Shown here: positions 25,010 through 33,172 of the stretch, one piece after another
Position numbering within the stretch: the stretch's first letter is position 1
Layout of the letters: each line of letters begins with the position of its first letter
Source: Candidatus Solibacter sp.
GTDB taxonomy: Bacteria > Acidobacteriota > Terriglobia > Bryobacterales > Bryobacteraceae
Reading direction: 5' to 3'
NCBI GenBank assembly: GCA_013822245.1
Contig: PNKE01000053.1
Location: forward strand, 1-56,575
DNA length: 56,575 nucleotides
Position numbers and translations under genes: made by a program
The notes under the pieces: generated by a model
Told to the model about the DNA's origin: nothing
The model's database searches: none
Seen by the model: the letters and a program-made list of their open reading frames with translations, nothing else

Positions 25010-26662
25010 CTAATCGTCGCCGGATGATCCTGACCGGAACAGGCTGGGCTGAGTGGACTTTGACTTCCGCTCCGCCTTTGCGAAGGTAACCTCCCGGTAG
25101 GGAGGAAACTCCAACTTCTTGCCGGCGAGGAGTTCCGCGATCGTTCTGATCTGGATTCTCGGAAACCTGCCCGGCAATTCCGGCGGCTGATAGAACCCTG
25201 CCGCGGCAGCCTCCTTCTTCATCGGGGGAGTCGGCTCCTCCAAGGTCAAAAAAGCGCCGATGACGGCTTGCTCCCGTTCCATGGTCCCAATCAGATCTCG
25301 AATTTGATGGACTCCAACGTGCCCGCTCTTCACTTGTACGATCAACTTCTTGGCCTGACCTGATTGATCGTCGAAGAAATAGATATAGCCGTCGACGCCG
25401 CTATCCGACCCACGCTTCCGATCCTTGGCGGGACGAGCGTTGACTAGATCCACCACCCACCACTCGAATTGGAATGGATCGAGATTCTTCAAGGCAATCG
25501 CGTTGGCGAGATCGGTAGGAGCGCCATGTACGACGTAGGGGGTAAGGTCACCACGGTAGTTGTCACGCAGGCGCCGCTGCACTAGGTTGATCGCCAGATA
25601 GGTGATGTCAATTCCGATCCAGCGGCGTTTTGAGCGCTCGGCCACGGCCACCGCCGTGCCGCACCCGCAGAAGGGATCCATAACCACATCCCCTTCGTTG
25701 CTGCTGGTCTGAATTATGCGCTCCAACAGCGCCTCAGGCTTCTGGGTCGGGTAGCCGAGACGCTCCTGGGCCTGGGAATTGATCGGGAATATGTCGTCCC
25801 AGACGCTTTGAACAGGCATTCCCTTCATCTCATCGAGGTACCGTTTGTAACGCGGGACCGCTCCCGGACTGGGCTGGACAACACGTCCCTCCGCAATAAG
25901 CCCAGCCATTCTCTCGCGGCTGAAACGCCAATGCTTCGTGACACCCATCACCTCATACGCCGGATTCCCTTTCGCTGCCCCCCCAGGTCCAGTCAAATTG
26001 TCGAGTTGGTACCGGCGGCCGTCTGGGTCCACGGAGGAGTACTTCTTCAAGTACTTTTTGTCGTAGGGGAGGAACATGTGATTGAAGGTGTGGCGATCCA
26101 AGCCACCGCACTTTGTATAGAAGAACAGGATGTCCGAGACCTTGCCAAAAGCCTTTCGGCCCTGCTTTGCGTCGCTATGTGCCGTTGTCCTCTTCCATGT
26201 GATCTCGTTTCTGTAATTTTCCACACCAAAGACGGCATCCATCACCAACTTCAGGTAATGGCTCGCCGTGGGGTCGCAATGGAGGTAGATACTCCCCGTG
26301 GACTTCAGCACTCGGTGCATCTCGACGAGCCGGGCCGCCATCATGACGAGGTACGCCATCACGTCGTTGTGTCCAAGGAAAGACAACATCGCTTGAAGCA
26401 GGTCCGCCAATTTGCGTGGGCCAGCCGTCACTAAGTCTTGGTAAACGGCTGCGCTCTCGTGGGTCCAGTGCCAGGTGTCGTCGAACGCTCTGACTTGAGC
26501 CGCGGAACCCTCCCCGGTCTTCTCCTTGAACAAGACGTTGTAGTTGGCGTTGGAATTGAACGGCGGGTCGAGGTAGATCAAGTCTACCGATTCGGCGGCG
26601 ATCTCCTCGCGCAAGATCTTCAGGTTGTCGCCGAAGTAAAGCTGGTTCTTCCACGTGGGCAT
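25010..26662 (-). CDS. beta-class DNA methyltransferase fused to Mrr-like endonuclease
   Basis: 550 residues. Motif IV DPPF (32-35) comes before motif I DPFCGCGT (329-336), the order of beta-class N6-adenine or N4-cytosine methyltransferases. Residues about 390-550 carry a PD-(D/E)xK signature: GVDGYIYF (Asp424) and IVQVKSG (Gln443, Lys445), as in Mrr-type nucleases. So one chain may both modify and cut DNA. The gene is visibly less GC-rich than its neighbours, stands alone, and is flanked by unrelated operons, so horizontal gain is likely. No separate restriction subunit is seen nearby. Confidence 0.85.
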   Translation of the reverse strand: MPTWKNQLYFGDNLKILREEIAAESVDLIYLDPPFNSNANYNVLFKEKTGEGSAAQVRAFDDTWHWTHESAAVYQDLVTAGPRKLADLLQAMLSFLGHNDVMAYLVMMAARLVEMHRVLKSTGSIYLHCDPTASHYLKLVMDAVFGVENYRNEITWKRTTAHSDAKQGRKAFGKVSDILFFYTKCGGLDRHTFNHMFLPYDKKYLKKYSSVDPDGRRYQLDNLTGPGGAAKGNPAYEVMGVTKHWRFSRERMAGLIAEGRVVQPSPGAVPRYKRYLDEMKGMPVQSVWDDIFPINSQAQERLGYPTQKPEALLERIIQTSSNEGDVVMDPFCGCGTAVAVAERSKRRWIGIDITYLAINLVQRRLRDNYRGDLTPYVVHGAPTDLANAIALKNLDPFQFEWWVVDLVNARPAKDRKRGSDSGVDGYIYFFDDQSGQAKKLIVQVKSGHVGVHQIRDLIGTMEREQAVIGAFLTLEEPTPPMKKEAAAAGFYQPPELPGRFPRIQIRTIAELLAGKKLEFPPYREVTFAKAERKSKSTQPSLFRSGSSGDD

Positions 26663-26718
26663 TGAAAGCCATTCTACCGATTAAGTAGACTCGGCAGAAG
26701 CTGCGCTGGGGCCATCCG

Positions 26719-28572
26719 TCAGGCCAGCATCGGCATCGACATCGTCCGCTTGCCGGTCAACGAGAATATCGCCGCAGCCAGCGCCGGCGCGGTCAGAGTG
26801 ATCCCCGCCTCGCCTGCCCCGGCGGGGGTGATCTCGCGACGGTCCACAATGTGGACGTCCATCACTGGGACATCTGTGAACCTTGGCACCCTGTAGTTCG
26901 TCAGGCGGGTGGTCAACTGCTTTGTCGAGTCGAACTCCAACCGCTCCCACAGCGCCCCGCCGATGCCCATGATGATCGCGCCCTGCACCTGATTCTGCAA
27001 GTTCGATGGATTCAGCGCCGCCCCGAAATCGGCCACGCACGTCATGCGCAGGATGCGGAACGGCTCCATGGCGCATTCGACAAACAGCGCCATCCGGCCG
27101 TCCTTTTCCAAGTTGCAGGCCAGCCCGACGCCCGCCTTGCGACCCTTGTAGCCGAACCGTTGGGCGGCCATCTCCAACGCCGACTTCAGCCGCGGGTCGG
27201 CAATGTGCGCCAGGCGGTATTCAAGCGGATCGCGGTTCAGTGCCGCGGCCCATTCATCGATGGTCGATTCACGCGCGAAGTTGTTGCCCGTCGCCGCCAG
27301 TGACCTGTACGACCCCTGCCGCAGCGGCGCGCGTGTGGCCCAGAACTCGTTCGAGTGATCGGCAAAATCATACGGCGGCCGCAAACCCGGCGCGCCAGCG
27401 TTGTAGTTCCTCTGCCGCCAGGAAGCGATCTTGCCCGAGGCGTCCACGCCCGTCTCGGTCTCGATCAGCGCCGCCGGCCGCGCATAAGACCAAACGAACT
27501 CCTCGGTGCGAGACCATTCGACGCGCACCGCCTTGCCCGAAGCCTTCGCCAGCCTCGCCGCTTCCACCTCGACATCCGAGCGCTGCTTGCACCCGAACCC
27601 GCCTCCCGGCATATCCACGATGATGCGGACGTCGCTCTCCTTCATCCCCATCGCCTTGGCTACCTCGGCCCGCACCACAAACGGCGCCTGCTTGCCGCAG
27701 CGGATGGTCAACCGCCCGTCATCGCCGAAACTGGCAATCGCTGAGCGCGGCTCCAGCGCGGCATGGGCGATCGGCGCCAGCGTGAACGTGAGCGACTTCC
27801 GTTGCGCAGCCGTCGCCAGCGCCTTCTCCGCATCGCCGCGCCGGATCAGCGGCGGATATCGAACCTGGTTGTTCTCAACCGGCGGCTTGCCCTCGGCCTT
27901 GAACGCAGCAATCATCTTGTCGAGCGCGGGCAACGGCTCGTGCGCCCATTCGGCCTTGGCCTTGCCGGCGAGCGCGCGGGCCTCGGCCAACGTCGGCGCG
28001 CAGACGCCCGCGAAATCGCCCTCCCGTACAACGCCCTGCCCATCAGCAGAAACCAGCTTGGCCCGGTATTCGGCAGGCCGCAGCACCACGCCGTGCCACA
28101 TGCCGTCCACCTTCACATCGCTGTTGTACGTGTACGCCCCGGTGACAATATCCCGCCCGTTCAGATTCGGTTGCGGCTTGCCAAGCGCCGTCCACTCCTT
28201 CGGCTCTCTGAGCGGCCCGCCCCGCACCGCGGCGGCATCTTTGCGCACCGCCGGAACCGTTTCAGGCGTGGTCAACGACGCCCACGTCCCGCCGTCGTCC
28301 GGCGTCAGGTCAGTGTCGCCCATGACCAAACGAACTTCCTCTACCGGAACGCCGAGTTCATTGGCGACACACTGCGAAAGCAGCGTCCGCAGCCCCTGCC
28401 CCATATCGATCTTGCCCGTGAAAGCGTCGATCCTGCCGTCCGCGGCGCGCCGCACATGAACGCGCGTCTCGGCGCCCTGCAACTCAACCGGAACGGCGAG
28501 CGACGCCCCCGATGCCAGCACCTTCAGGAATTCGCGGCGCTTGTATTCCACCAGCAACGTCAGGTCAGCCAC
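26719..28572 (-). CDS. molybdopterin-binding hydroxylase large subunit (IorB/xanthine-dehydrogenase-like)
   Basis: 617 residues. The N-terminus has a twin-arginine RREFLKVLASGASL, so export is likely. Molybdenum-cofactor-contact segments are visible: GKIDMGQGLRTLL, MPGGGFGCKQRS, APLRQGSYRSLAATGNNF and the C-terminal GEAGITLTAPAL with the catalytic Glu. It is about 100 residues shorter than usual IorB-type proteins; a segment after AVRKDAAAVR appears to be missing. The start overlaps the 2Fe-2S subunit gene by 8 bp. Such two-subunit enzymes oxidise aldehydes or N-heterocycles and pass electrons to a membrane cytochrome. Substrate unknown. Confidence 0.8.
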   Translation of the reverse strand: MADLTLLVEYKRREFLKVLASGASLAVPVELQGAETRVHVRRAADGRIDAFTGKIDMGQGLRTLLSQCVANELGVPVEEVRLVMGDTDLTPDDGGTWASLTTPETVPAVRKDAAAVRGGPLREPKEWTALGKPQPNLNGRDIVTGAYTYNSDVKVDGMWHGVVLRPAEYRAKLVSADGQGVVREGDFAGVCAPTLAEARALAGKAKAEWAHEPLPALDKMIAAFKAEGKPPVENNQVRYPPLIRRGDAEKALATAAQRKSLTFTLAPIAHAALEPRSAIASFGDDGRLTIRCGKQAPFVVRAEVAKAMGMKESDVRIIVDMPGGGFGCKQRSDVEVEAARLAKASGKAVRVEWSRTEEFVWSYARPAALIETETGVDASGKIASWRQRNYNAGAPGLRPPYDFADHSNEFWATRAPLRQGSYRSLAATGNNFARESTIDEWAAALNRDPLEYRLAHIADPRLKSALEMAAQRFGYKGRKAGVGLACNLEKDGRMALFVECAMEPFRILRMTCVADFGAALNPSNLQNQVQGAIIMGIGGALWERLEFDSTKQLTTRLTNYRVPRFTDVPVMDVHIVDRREITPAGAGEAGITLTAPALAAAIFSLTGKRTMSMPMLA

Positions 28573-29035
28573 GGCGCATCACCTCCGCCGCGGCCCGCAC
28601 CGCCTGGACAATCCTCGGCTGCGACCCGCACCTACACAGGTGTCCATCAAGCGCCTGCCTGACGGCCTGCTCGCCCGGCGACGCGTTGCGCGCAATCAGC
28701 CCCGCCGCGCCCAGGATCATCCCCGGCGTGCAGTAGCCGCACTGATACGCCTCTTGGTCGAGAAACGCCTGCTGCAGCGGATGCAGCTTCGCCCCCGTTG
28801 CCAGGCCCTCGATCGTCGTCACGCGCTTGCCCGCCACGCCCGCCGCCGGTGTGATGCACGTCCTCACCGCACGCCCGTCAACAAGCACCGTGCAACTGCC
28901 ACAAGTCCCCTCTCTGCATCCTGGCTTGGTCCCGGTCAATCCCAATCCATCGCGCAGCACATCGATCAACCGCGCCCCCGCGGCGGCGTCCACGGTCCGC
29001 CGTGTCCCGTTGACTGTGAATGTCAGTTTCGCCAT
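28565..29035 (-). CDS. [2Fe-2S] subunit of a molybdenum hydroxylase (IorA-like)
   Basis: 156 residues with the full two-cluster pattern: plant-ferredoxin-type CREGTCGSC then C (41-60 region) and CGYCTPGM plus CRCG in the helical domain. It transfers electrons from the molybdenum subunit encoded next. No FAD subunit is present, as in isoquinoline 1-oxidoreductase. The gene follows the sulfatase by only 9 bp, so all three are probably one operon. Confidence 0.9.
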   Translation of the reverse strand: MAKLTFTVNGTRRTVDAAAGARLIDVLRDGLGLTGTKPGCREGTCGSCTVLVDGRAVRTCITPAAGVAGKRVTTIEGLATGAKLHPLQQAFLDQEAYQCGYCTPGMILGAAGLIARNASPGEQAVRQALDGHLCRCGSQPRIVQAVRAAAEVMRRG

Positions 29036-29044
29036 GGTGTTCGT

Positions 29045-30442
29045 CTAGACCACCCACTTCGCTGCGTCCAGCACCGTCCTGTCGCCCATCGCCGTCAACT
29101 GCGCCTGCAACTCCGATTTCATCTTCGCCACCAGTTTCGGCTGCTTCTCCGCCAGGTTCGTCATCTCCCATGGGTCCTTCTTCACGTTGAACAACTGCGC
29201 CGTCTTCACGCCGTTCACGTTATAAAGAATCAGCTTCCACTCATCGGTGCGCAGCGCCCGCTGGCAGTCTTTGTACGGCGCTACAATTGACTTCCGCACG
29301 GCCCGCTTCTCATCCCGAAGCGCCAGTTCCAACCCCTGCGCCTCGATCCCCTCTGGCGGCGCAATGCCCGCAAACCGGCAGATCGTCGGGCAAAGGTCCA
29401 TGATGTGACACATCGAATCGCACCTTCGCCCACCCTCGGCGAACGGGCTCGAAACGATCATCGGCACACGCCATGAATGGTCATACAGGCTCTGCTTGCC
29501 CATCAGCCCGTGCTGGCCCACCGCCAGTCCGTTATCGCCGGCCATGACAATATACGTGTTCTTCCCACTGGGCGAACGATCCACGGCATCGATGATCCTG
29601 CCGATCTGGTGATCCACCTCCGACACCATCCCGTAATACGCCGCGATATGCTTGCGCACCTCGGCTTCGGTCCGCGGATGCGCGGCCAGCATCTCGTCGC
29701 GCACCTTCATCTCGCCGTTATCAAACGGATGCGACGCCATGAAATTCGGCGGCATCTCCACCCGCGCCGGATCGTACATACCGGCGAACCGGCCCGGAGC
29801 CATCCGCGGATCGTGCGGCGACGTGAACGCCGTGTAGAGCAGATACGGCTTGGCCTCGCGCCCGCGTCCATTGATGAAATCCACCGCCGCGCTGGCAAAC
29901 AGCTCGCTCGAAAAACCCTTCGCGATCTCCACCCGCTCCTTGCCGTACCGGCCCTCCGCGTCGTACGCATGCACCGGCACTTTGTCGTGGTCGCTCATGC
30001 CGCCAAGGAAGATCGGCCCGCCACTGGAAAACGACCGCTGATACAGCGCCGGCTGATTGTGCCATTTGCCTATACCATGCGTCTCGTACCCCGCCGCGCG
30101 CAGCAGTTCCGGAAACGTCTTCACCGCCGGGTCCGGCCCGCCCTTACGGCTCATCACAAACTCATTGGCCCGGAACACGCTCCGGCCGGTCATCAACTGC
30201 GCCCGCGTCGGCACGCAGATCGCCCCGTGCGGCCCGCCCTGGGTGCAAGCATGGGTAAACGTGACGCCGCGCTTCATCAGCCGGTCCAGGTTCGGCGTCT
30301 TCACGTCCGGGTGGCCGAGCCCCGAAAGCATGTCGAAGCGATGGTCGTCGGTGAACAGGACAACGATGTTCGACGGCGCGGGCCGCTGAACGAGAGCGGC
30401 TCCGCCAAGCGATGAGAGAAACGCGCGGCGGTCCTGCAACAT
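29045..30442 (-). CDS. sulfatase, C-type, probably Tat-exported
   Basis: 465 residues. The start gives MLQDRRAFLSSLGGAAL, a twin-arginine-type leader. Metal-binding Asp-Asp at 32-33 and the formylglycine motif Cys76-Val-Pro-Thr-Arg80 are present, as is GIGKWHNQP and the DNGLAVGQHGL metal site. It hydrolyses sulfate esters of carbohydrates or steroids; a sulfatase-maturing enzyme is needed and none is in the window. The start codon is only 3 bp from a 10-bp palindrome arm shared with the divergent acetyltransferase gene. Confidence 0.88.
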   Translation of the reverse strand: MLQDRRAFLSSLGGAALVQRPAPSNIVVLFTDDHRFDMLSGLGHPDVKTPNLDRLMKRGVTFTHACTQGGPHGAICVPTRAQLMTGRSVFRANEFVMSRKGGPDPAVKTFPELLRAAGYETHGIGKWHNQPALYQRSFSSGGPIFLGGMSDHDKVPVHAYDAEGRYGKERVEIAKGFSSELFASAAVDFINGRGREAKPYLLYTAFTSPHDPRMAPGRFAGMYDPARVEMPPNFMASHPFDNGEMKVRDEMLAAHPRTEAEVRKHIAAYYGMVSEVDHQIGRIIDAVDRSPSGKNTYIVMAGDNGLAVGQHGLMGKQSLYDHSWRVPMIVSSPFAEGGRRCDSMCHIMDLCPTICRFAGIAPPEGIEAQGLELALRDEKRAVRKSIVAPYKDCQRALRTDEWKLILYNVNGVKTAQLFNVKKDPWEMTNLAEKQPKLVAKMKSELQAQLTAMGDRTVLDAAKWVV

Positions 30443-30444
30443 GC

Positions 30445-30481
30445 GAACAGCATACATCGGGACCACACTGATATGCTGTTC
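30445..30481. promoter_or_regulatory. perfect 10-bp inverted repeat between divergent sulfatase and HGSNAT-like genes
   Basis: GAACAGCATA (30445-30454) and TATGCTGTTC (30472-30481) are exact complements with a 17-bp spacer. They fill the 43-bp gap between two divergent starts (30442 and 30486). This looks like a regulator operator shared by both genes, or two half-sites on the same DNA face. Confidence 0.6.
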
Positions 30482-30485
30482 AGCT

Positions 30486-31682
30486 ATGAGTGCACCCGCC
30501 GGGGCCAGGCCAACGCCCAAACGCGTCCTCTCCATCGACGCCTTCCGCGGCTTCGTCATGACGCTCATGCTGGCCGAGGTGATGCGCCTGCCCATGCTGC
30601 CGCGCGCGTTGCCAGACTCCTGGATCGCCGGCGTCCTCGCCTTCCATCAATCGCATGTCGTCTGGGCCTGGGGCTCGCTCCACGACATGATCCAGCCCGG
30701 CTTCACGTTCCTGGTCGGCGCCGCGTTGCCCTACTCCATCGCCGCCCGCATGGCCAAGGGCCAGAGTTTCCGAACAATGTGCGGCCACGCCGCTTGGCGC
30801 GCCGTGCTGCTCTGTGCCCTGGGCATCTTCCTGCGCTCCGACGGCCGGCCCATGACCAACTACACCTTCGAGGACACCCTCACCCAGATCGGCCTCGGCT
30901 ACTTCATCCTCTTCCTGCTCGGCTTCGTCTCGGTGAAAAAGCAGATCGCCGCACTGGCCGTCATCCTCGTCGTTTGCTGGGCGGCCTTCGCGCTGTTCCC
31001 CGCCCCCTCGCCAGATTTCGACTACGCCAAGGTCGGCGTCAAGCAGAACTGGGAGCACCACTACACCGGCTTCATGAGCCACTGGAACAAGAACTCGAAC
31101 CTCGCCTGGTCCTTCGACACCTGGTTCATGAACCTGTTCCCCCGCGTCAGGCCCTTCGAATACAACGGCGGCGGCTACTCCACGCTCAGCTTCATCCCCA
31201 CCCTCGGCACCATGATCCTCGGCCTGCTCGCCGGCGGCTGGCTGAAATCCGAACGCTCCCCCATCGAGAAACTGCACGGCATGGCCATCGCCGGCGCAGC
31301 CCTCATCGCCGCCGGTGCGCTGCTGCACGCCGCGGGCATCTGTCCGGTGGTCAAACGCATCTGGACCCCGGCCTTCACGCTCTGGAGCGGCGGTATCGTC
31401 ATCCTGATGCTGGCCGCCTTCTATGCTCTGATGGAAGTCCATGGCCGGGTGAAATGGGCCTTCCCTCTTATGGTGGTTGGCATGAACTCCATCGCCGCCT
31501 ACATCATGGCCCACACCATGGAGGGCTACATCCTGTCGGCCTTCAAGACACACCTCGGCACGGGCTTCTTCTCCATCTTCGGCGAACCCCTCGTGCCCGT
31601 CATGATGGGCGCGGGCGTGCTGGCCGTCTTCTGGCTGATGCTCTACTGGATGGCGAAAAACCGCATCCTCATCCGCATCTGA
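30486..31682 (+). CDS. HGSNAT/COG4299-like membrane acetyltransferase
   Basis: 398 residues, about ten membrane helices. The first has the family start RVLSIDAFRGFVMTLM. Other family features include GSLHDMIQPGFTFLVGAALPYS and the conserved TYMLA-like position replaced by WSGGIVILMLAAFYALM; the C-terminal FPLMVVGMNSIAAYIM is typical. Human HGSNAT acetylates terminal glucosamine of heparan sulfate across the lysosomal membrane; bacterial members are untested. Divergent from a sulfatase and probably co-regulated, which fits a role in amino-sugar or glycosaminoglycan breakdown. Confidence 0.75.
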   Translation: MSAPAGARPTPKRVLSIDAFRGFVMTLMLAEVMRLPMLPRALPDSWIAGVLAFHQSHVVWAWGSLHDMIQPGFTFLVGAALPYSIAARMAKGQSFRTMCGHAAWRAVLLCALGIFLRSDGRPMTNYTFEDTLTQIGLGYFILFLLGFVSVKKQIAALAVILVVCWAAFALFPAPSPDFDYAKVGVKQNWEHHYTGFMSHWNKNSNLAWSFDTWFMNLFPRVRPFEYNGGGYSTLSFIPTLGTMILGLLAGGWLKSERSPIEKLHGMAIAGAALIAAGALLHAAGICPVVKRIWTPAFTLWSGGIVILMLAAFYALMEVHGRVKWAFPLMVVGMNSIAAYIMAHTMEGYILSAFKTHLGTGFFSIFGEPLVPVMMGAGVLAVFWLMLYWMAKNRILIRI

Positions 31683-31686
31683 CCGC

Positions 31687-32250
31687 TCACCGCGCCTTGG
31701 CCCGCGTGAACGTGATCGTGCCGCTGACGGCCTTCGCGTCCAGGCCGTACGCGCGCATGAACTCCAGCACCACCGGCGTCGCCGACGTGATCACCGGCTT
31801 TCCATCGGCAACGACGAATGCCAGTTTCTCCGACCGCACAACCCGCTCCCGCAGCCACTCCGAATCCAGCCAGTGCAGCTTCAATTCATTGCCCTGCTTC
31901 TCGACAAGCATGAAGAAGTGGCCCGCCACGCCCATCTCCGGCCGCTCGGCCTTCACCAGGTCGAACACCAGTTTGTCGCCGATCCGCACCAGCCGCCCCT
32001 GCAACCGCAGCGCTTCCTCATCGGCCTCCGGAGGAATCCACAGGATGTCATAGACCCGCGCCTGCGCCGTCGAAGCGCGGATCAACGCCGTCGCCGTGCC
32101 GTCCTCATCCACGTTCACCCACTCGCCGATCAGCGTTGCCTCGAACGCCAAGTCGCCGGGCAGCGACAGCGGATGGACCGACAATAGATCCGTGCAGCCC
32201 GTCAACAACACAGCCCATGCCAACACCAGCCATCGGATAAATCTCAACAT
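31687..32250 (-). CDS. lipoprotein, unknown function
   Basis: 187 residues. The signal peptide MLRFIRWLVLAWAVLLTGC ends in the lipobox LTGC with Cys19 as the lipidated residue. The remainder is soluble, with the pattern LIGEWVNVDEDGTATALI and HFFMLVEKQGNELKLHWLD, resembling an uncharacterised DUF-type beta-rich lipoprotein. Convergent with the acetyltransferase (4 bp apart). Function not recognised. Confidence 0.75.
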   Translation of the reverse strand: MLRFIRWLVLAWAVLLTGCTDLLSVHPLSLPGDLAFEATLIGEWVNVDEDGTATALIRASTAQARVYDILWIPPEADEEALRLQGRLVRIGDKLVFDLVKAERPEMGVAGHFFMLVEKQGNELKLHWLDSEWLRERVVRSEKLAFVVADGKPVITSATPVVLEFMRAYGLDAKAVSGTITFTRAKAR

Positions 32251-32386
32251 CGTCGCCTCCTGCCACGGCGGGCCGCCTGTCAACCGCCAGAGATCAGTAT
32301 GCGCCCGCAACCGCCCCGGCGCCAATCGTCCCACGTCATCTCCCCTGCTTGCCTCCGCCGCCCCGGCGATGTAGTCTCCAAATAGA

Positions 32387-33145
32387 ATGGCCTCGAAGAA
32401 CAAACCCGCCGTCTCGCCGGCCGCCCTGGTCTCCGCCATCCGCGCCTATTGCCAGGCCAACGCCCAACCCGAACAGGCTGACAAGTGGGCCCGCTACTTC
32501 TCCGAAGGCTACGACTCCTGGGGCCTGCTCGACCGCGGCCACCCCATCTTCACCACTCAACAGGAAGCCTGGTCCGCCCAGTTCGCCGCGCTTGGCCTCG
32601 ACGGCTTCATTCATGCAGGCTGCGAACTCTTCAAGAGCGGCAAGTACGAGGAAGGCGCCCTCGCCATACGGTTCCTGAAGCCCTTCAGCGGCCAGATCGA
32701 CGAAGCGCGTGTCGCCGCCCTTGCCGCATGGTTCGACGGCGGCATCCGCAACTGGGCCCATGTCGACGTGCTCTGCGGCGAACTCCTGTCGCCGCTGGTC
32801 GAATCGGGCCAATTGAAACCGTCCGCGTTCGACGCCTGGCGGACATCGCCCCACCGCTTCCAACGCCGGGCTGCGGCTGTCGCCATGCTCGGCCTCATCA
32901 AGACCAAAGGCGGTCCGGCCAAGGCGCTGGCTTTCGTCGAGACCATGCTTCAGGAGCGTGAGAAAGCGGCCCAACAGGGCCTCGGCTGGCTCATCAAGGA
33001 AGCCTGGAAACTCGATCCCGCCACCGCCGAGAGCTTCCTCGCCAAACACAAGGACACCGCCTCGCGCCCCATCATCACCATCGCCTGCGAGAAGATGCCG
33101 CCCGCGAAAAAGGCCCTGTTCAAGGCGGCGAAGAAGAAAGCCTGA
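32387..33145 (+). CDS. DNA alkylation repair protein, AlkD-like HEAT-repeat family
   Basis: 252 residues, all alpha, with HEAT-like repeats. Segments ADKWARYFSEGYDSWGL and RNWAHVDVLCGELL match the conserved AlkD pattern, where Trp and Asp lie in the base-handling cleft (Asp in NWxxVD). AlkD glycosylases remove bulky or cationic alkylated bases without base flipping. The C-terminus is Lys-rich (PPAKKALFKAAKKKA), likely DNA-binding. Single gene, divergent from the lipoprotein by 136 bp. Confidence 0.78.
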   Translation: MASKNKPAVSPAALVSAIRAYCQANAQPEQADKWARYFSEGYDSWGLLDRGHPIFTTQQEAWSAQFAALGLDGFIHAGCELFKSGKYEEGALAIRFLKPFSGQIDEARVAALAAWFDGGIRNWAHVDVLCGELLSPLVESGQLKPSAFDAWRTSPHRFQRRAAAVAMLGLIKTKGGPAKALAFVETMLQEREKAAQQGLGWLIKEAWKLDPATAESFLAKHKDTASRPIITIACEKMPPAKKALFKAAKKKA

Positions 33146-33172
33146 GACACGCCTCGACGCCGATCACGGGGA

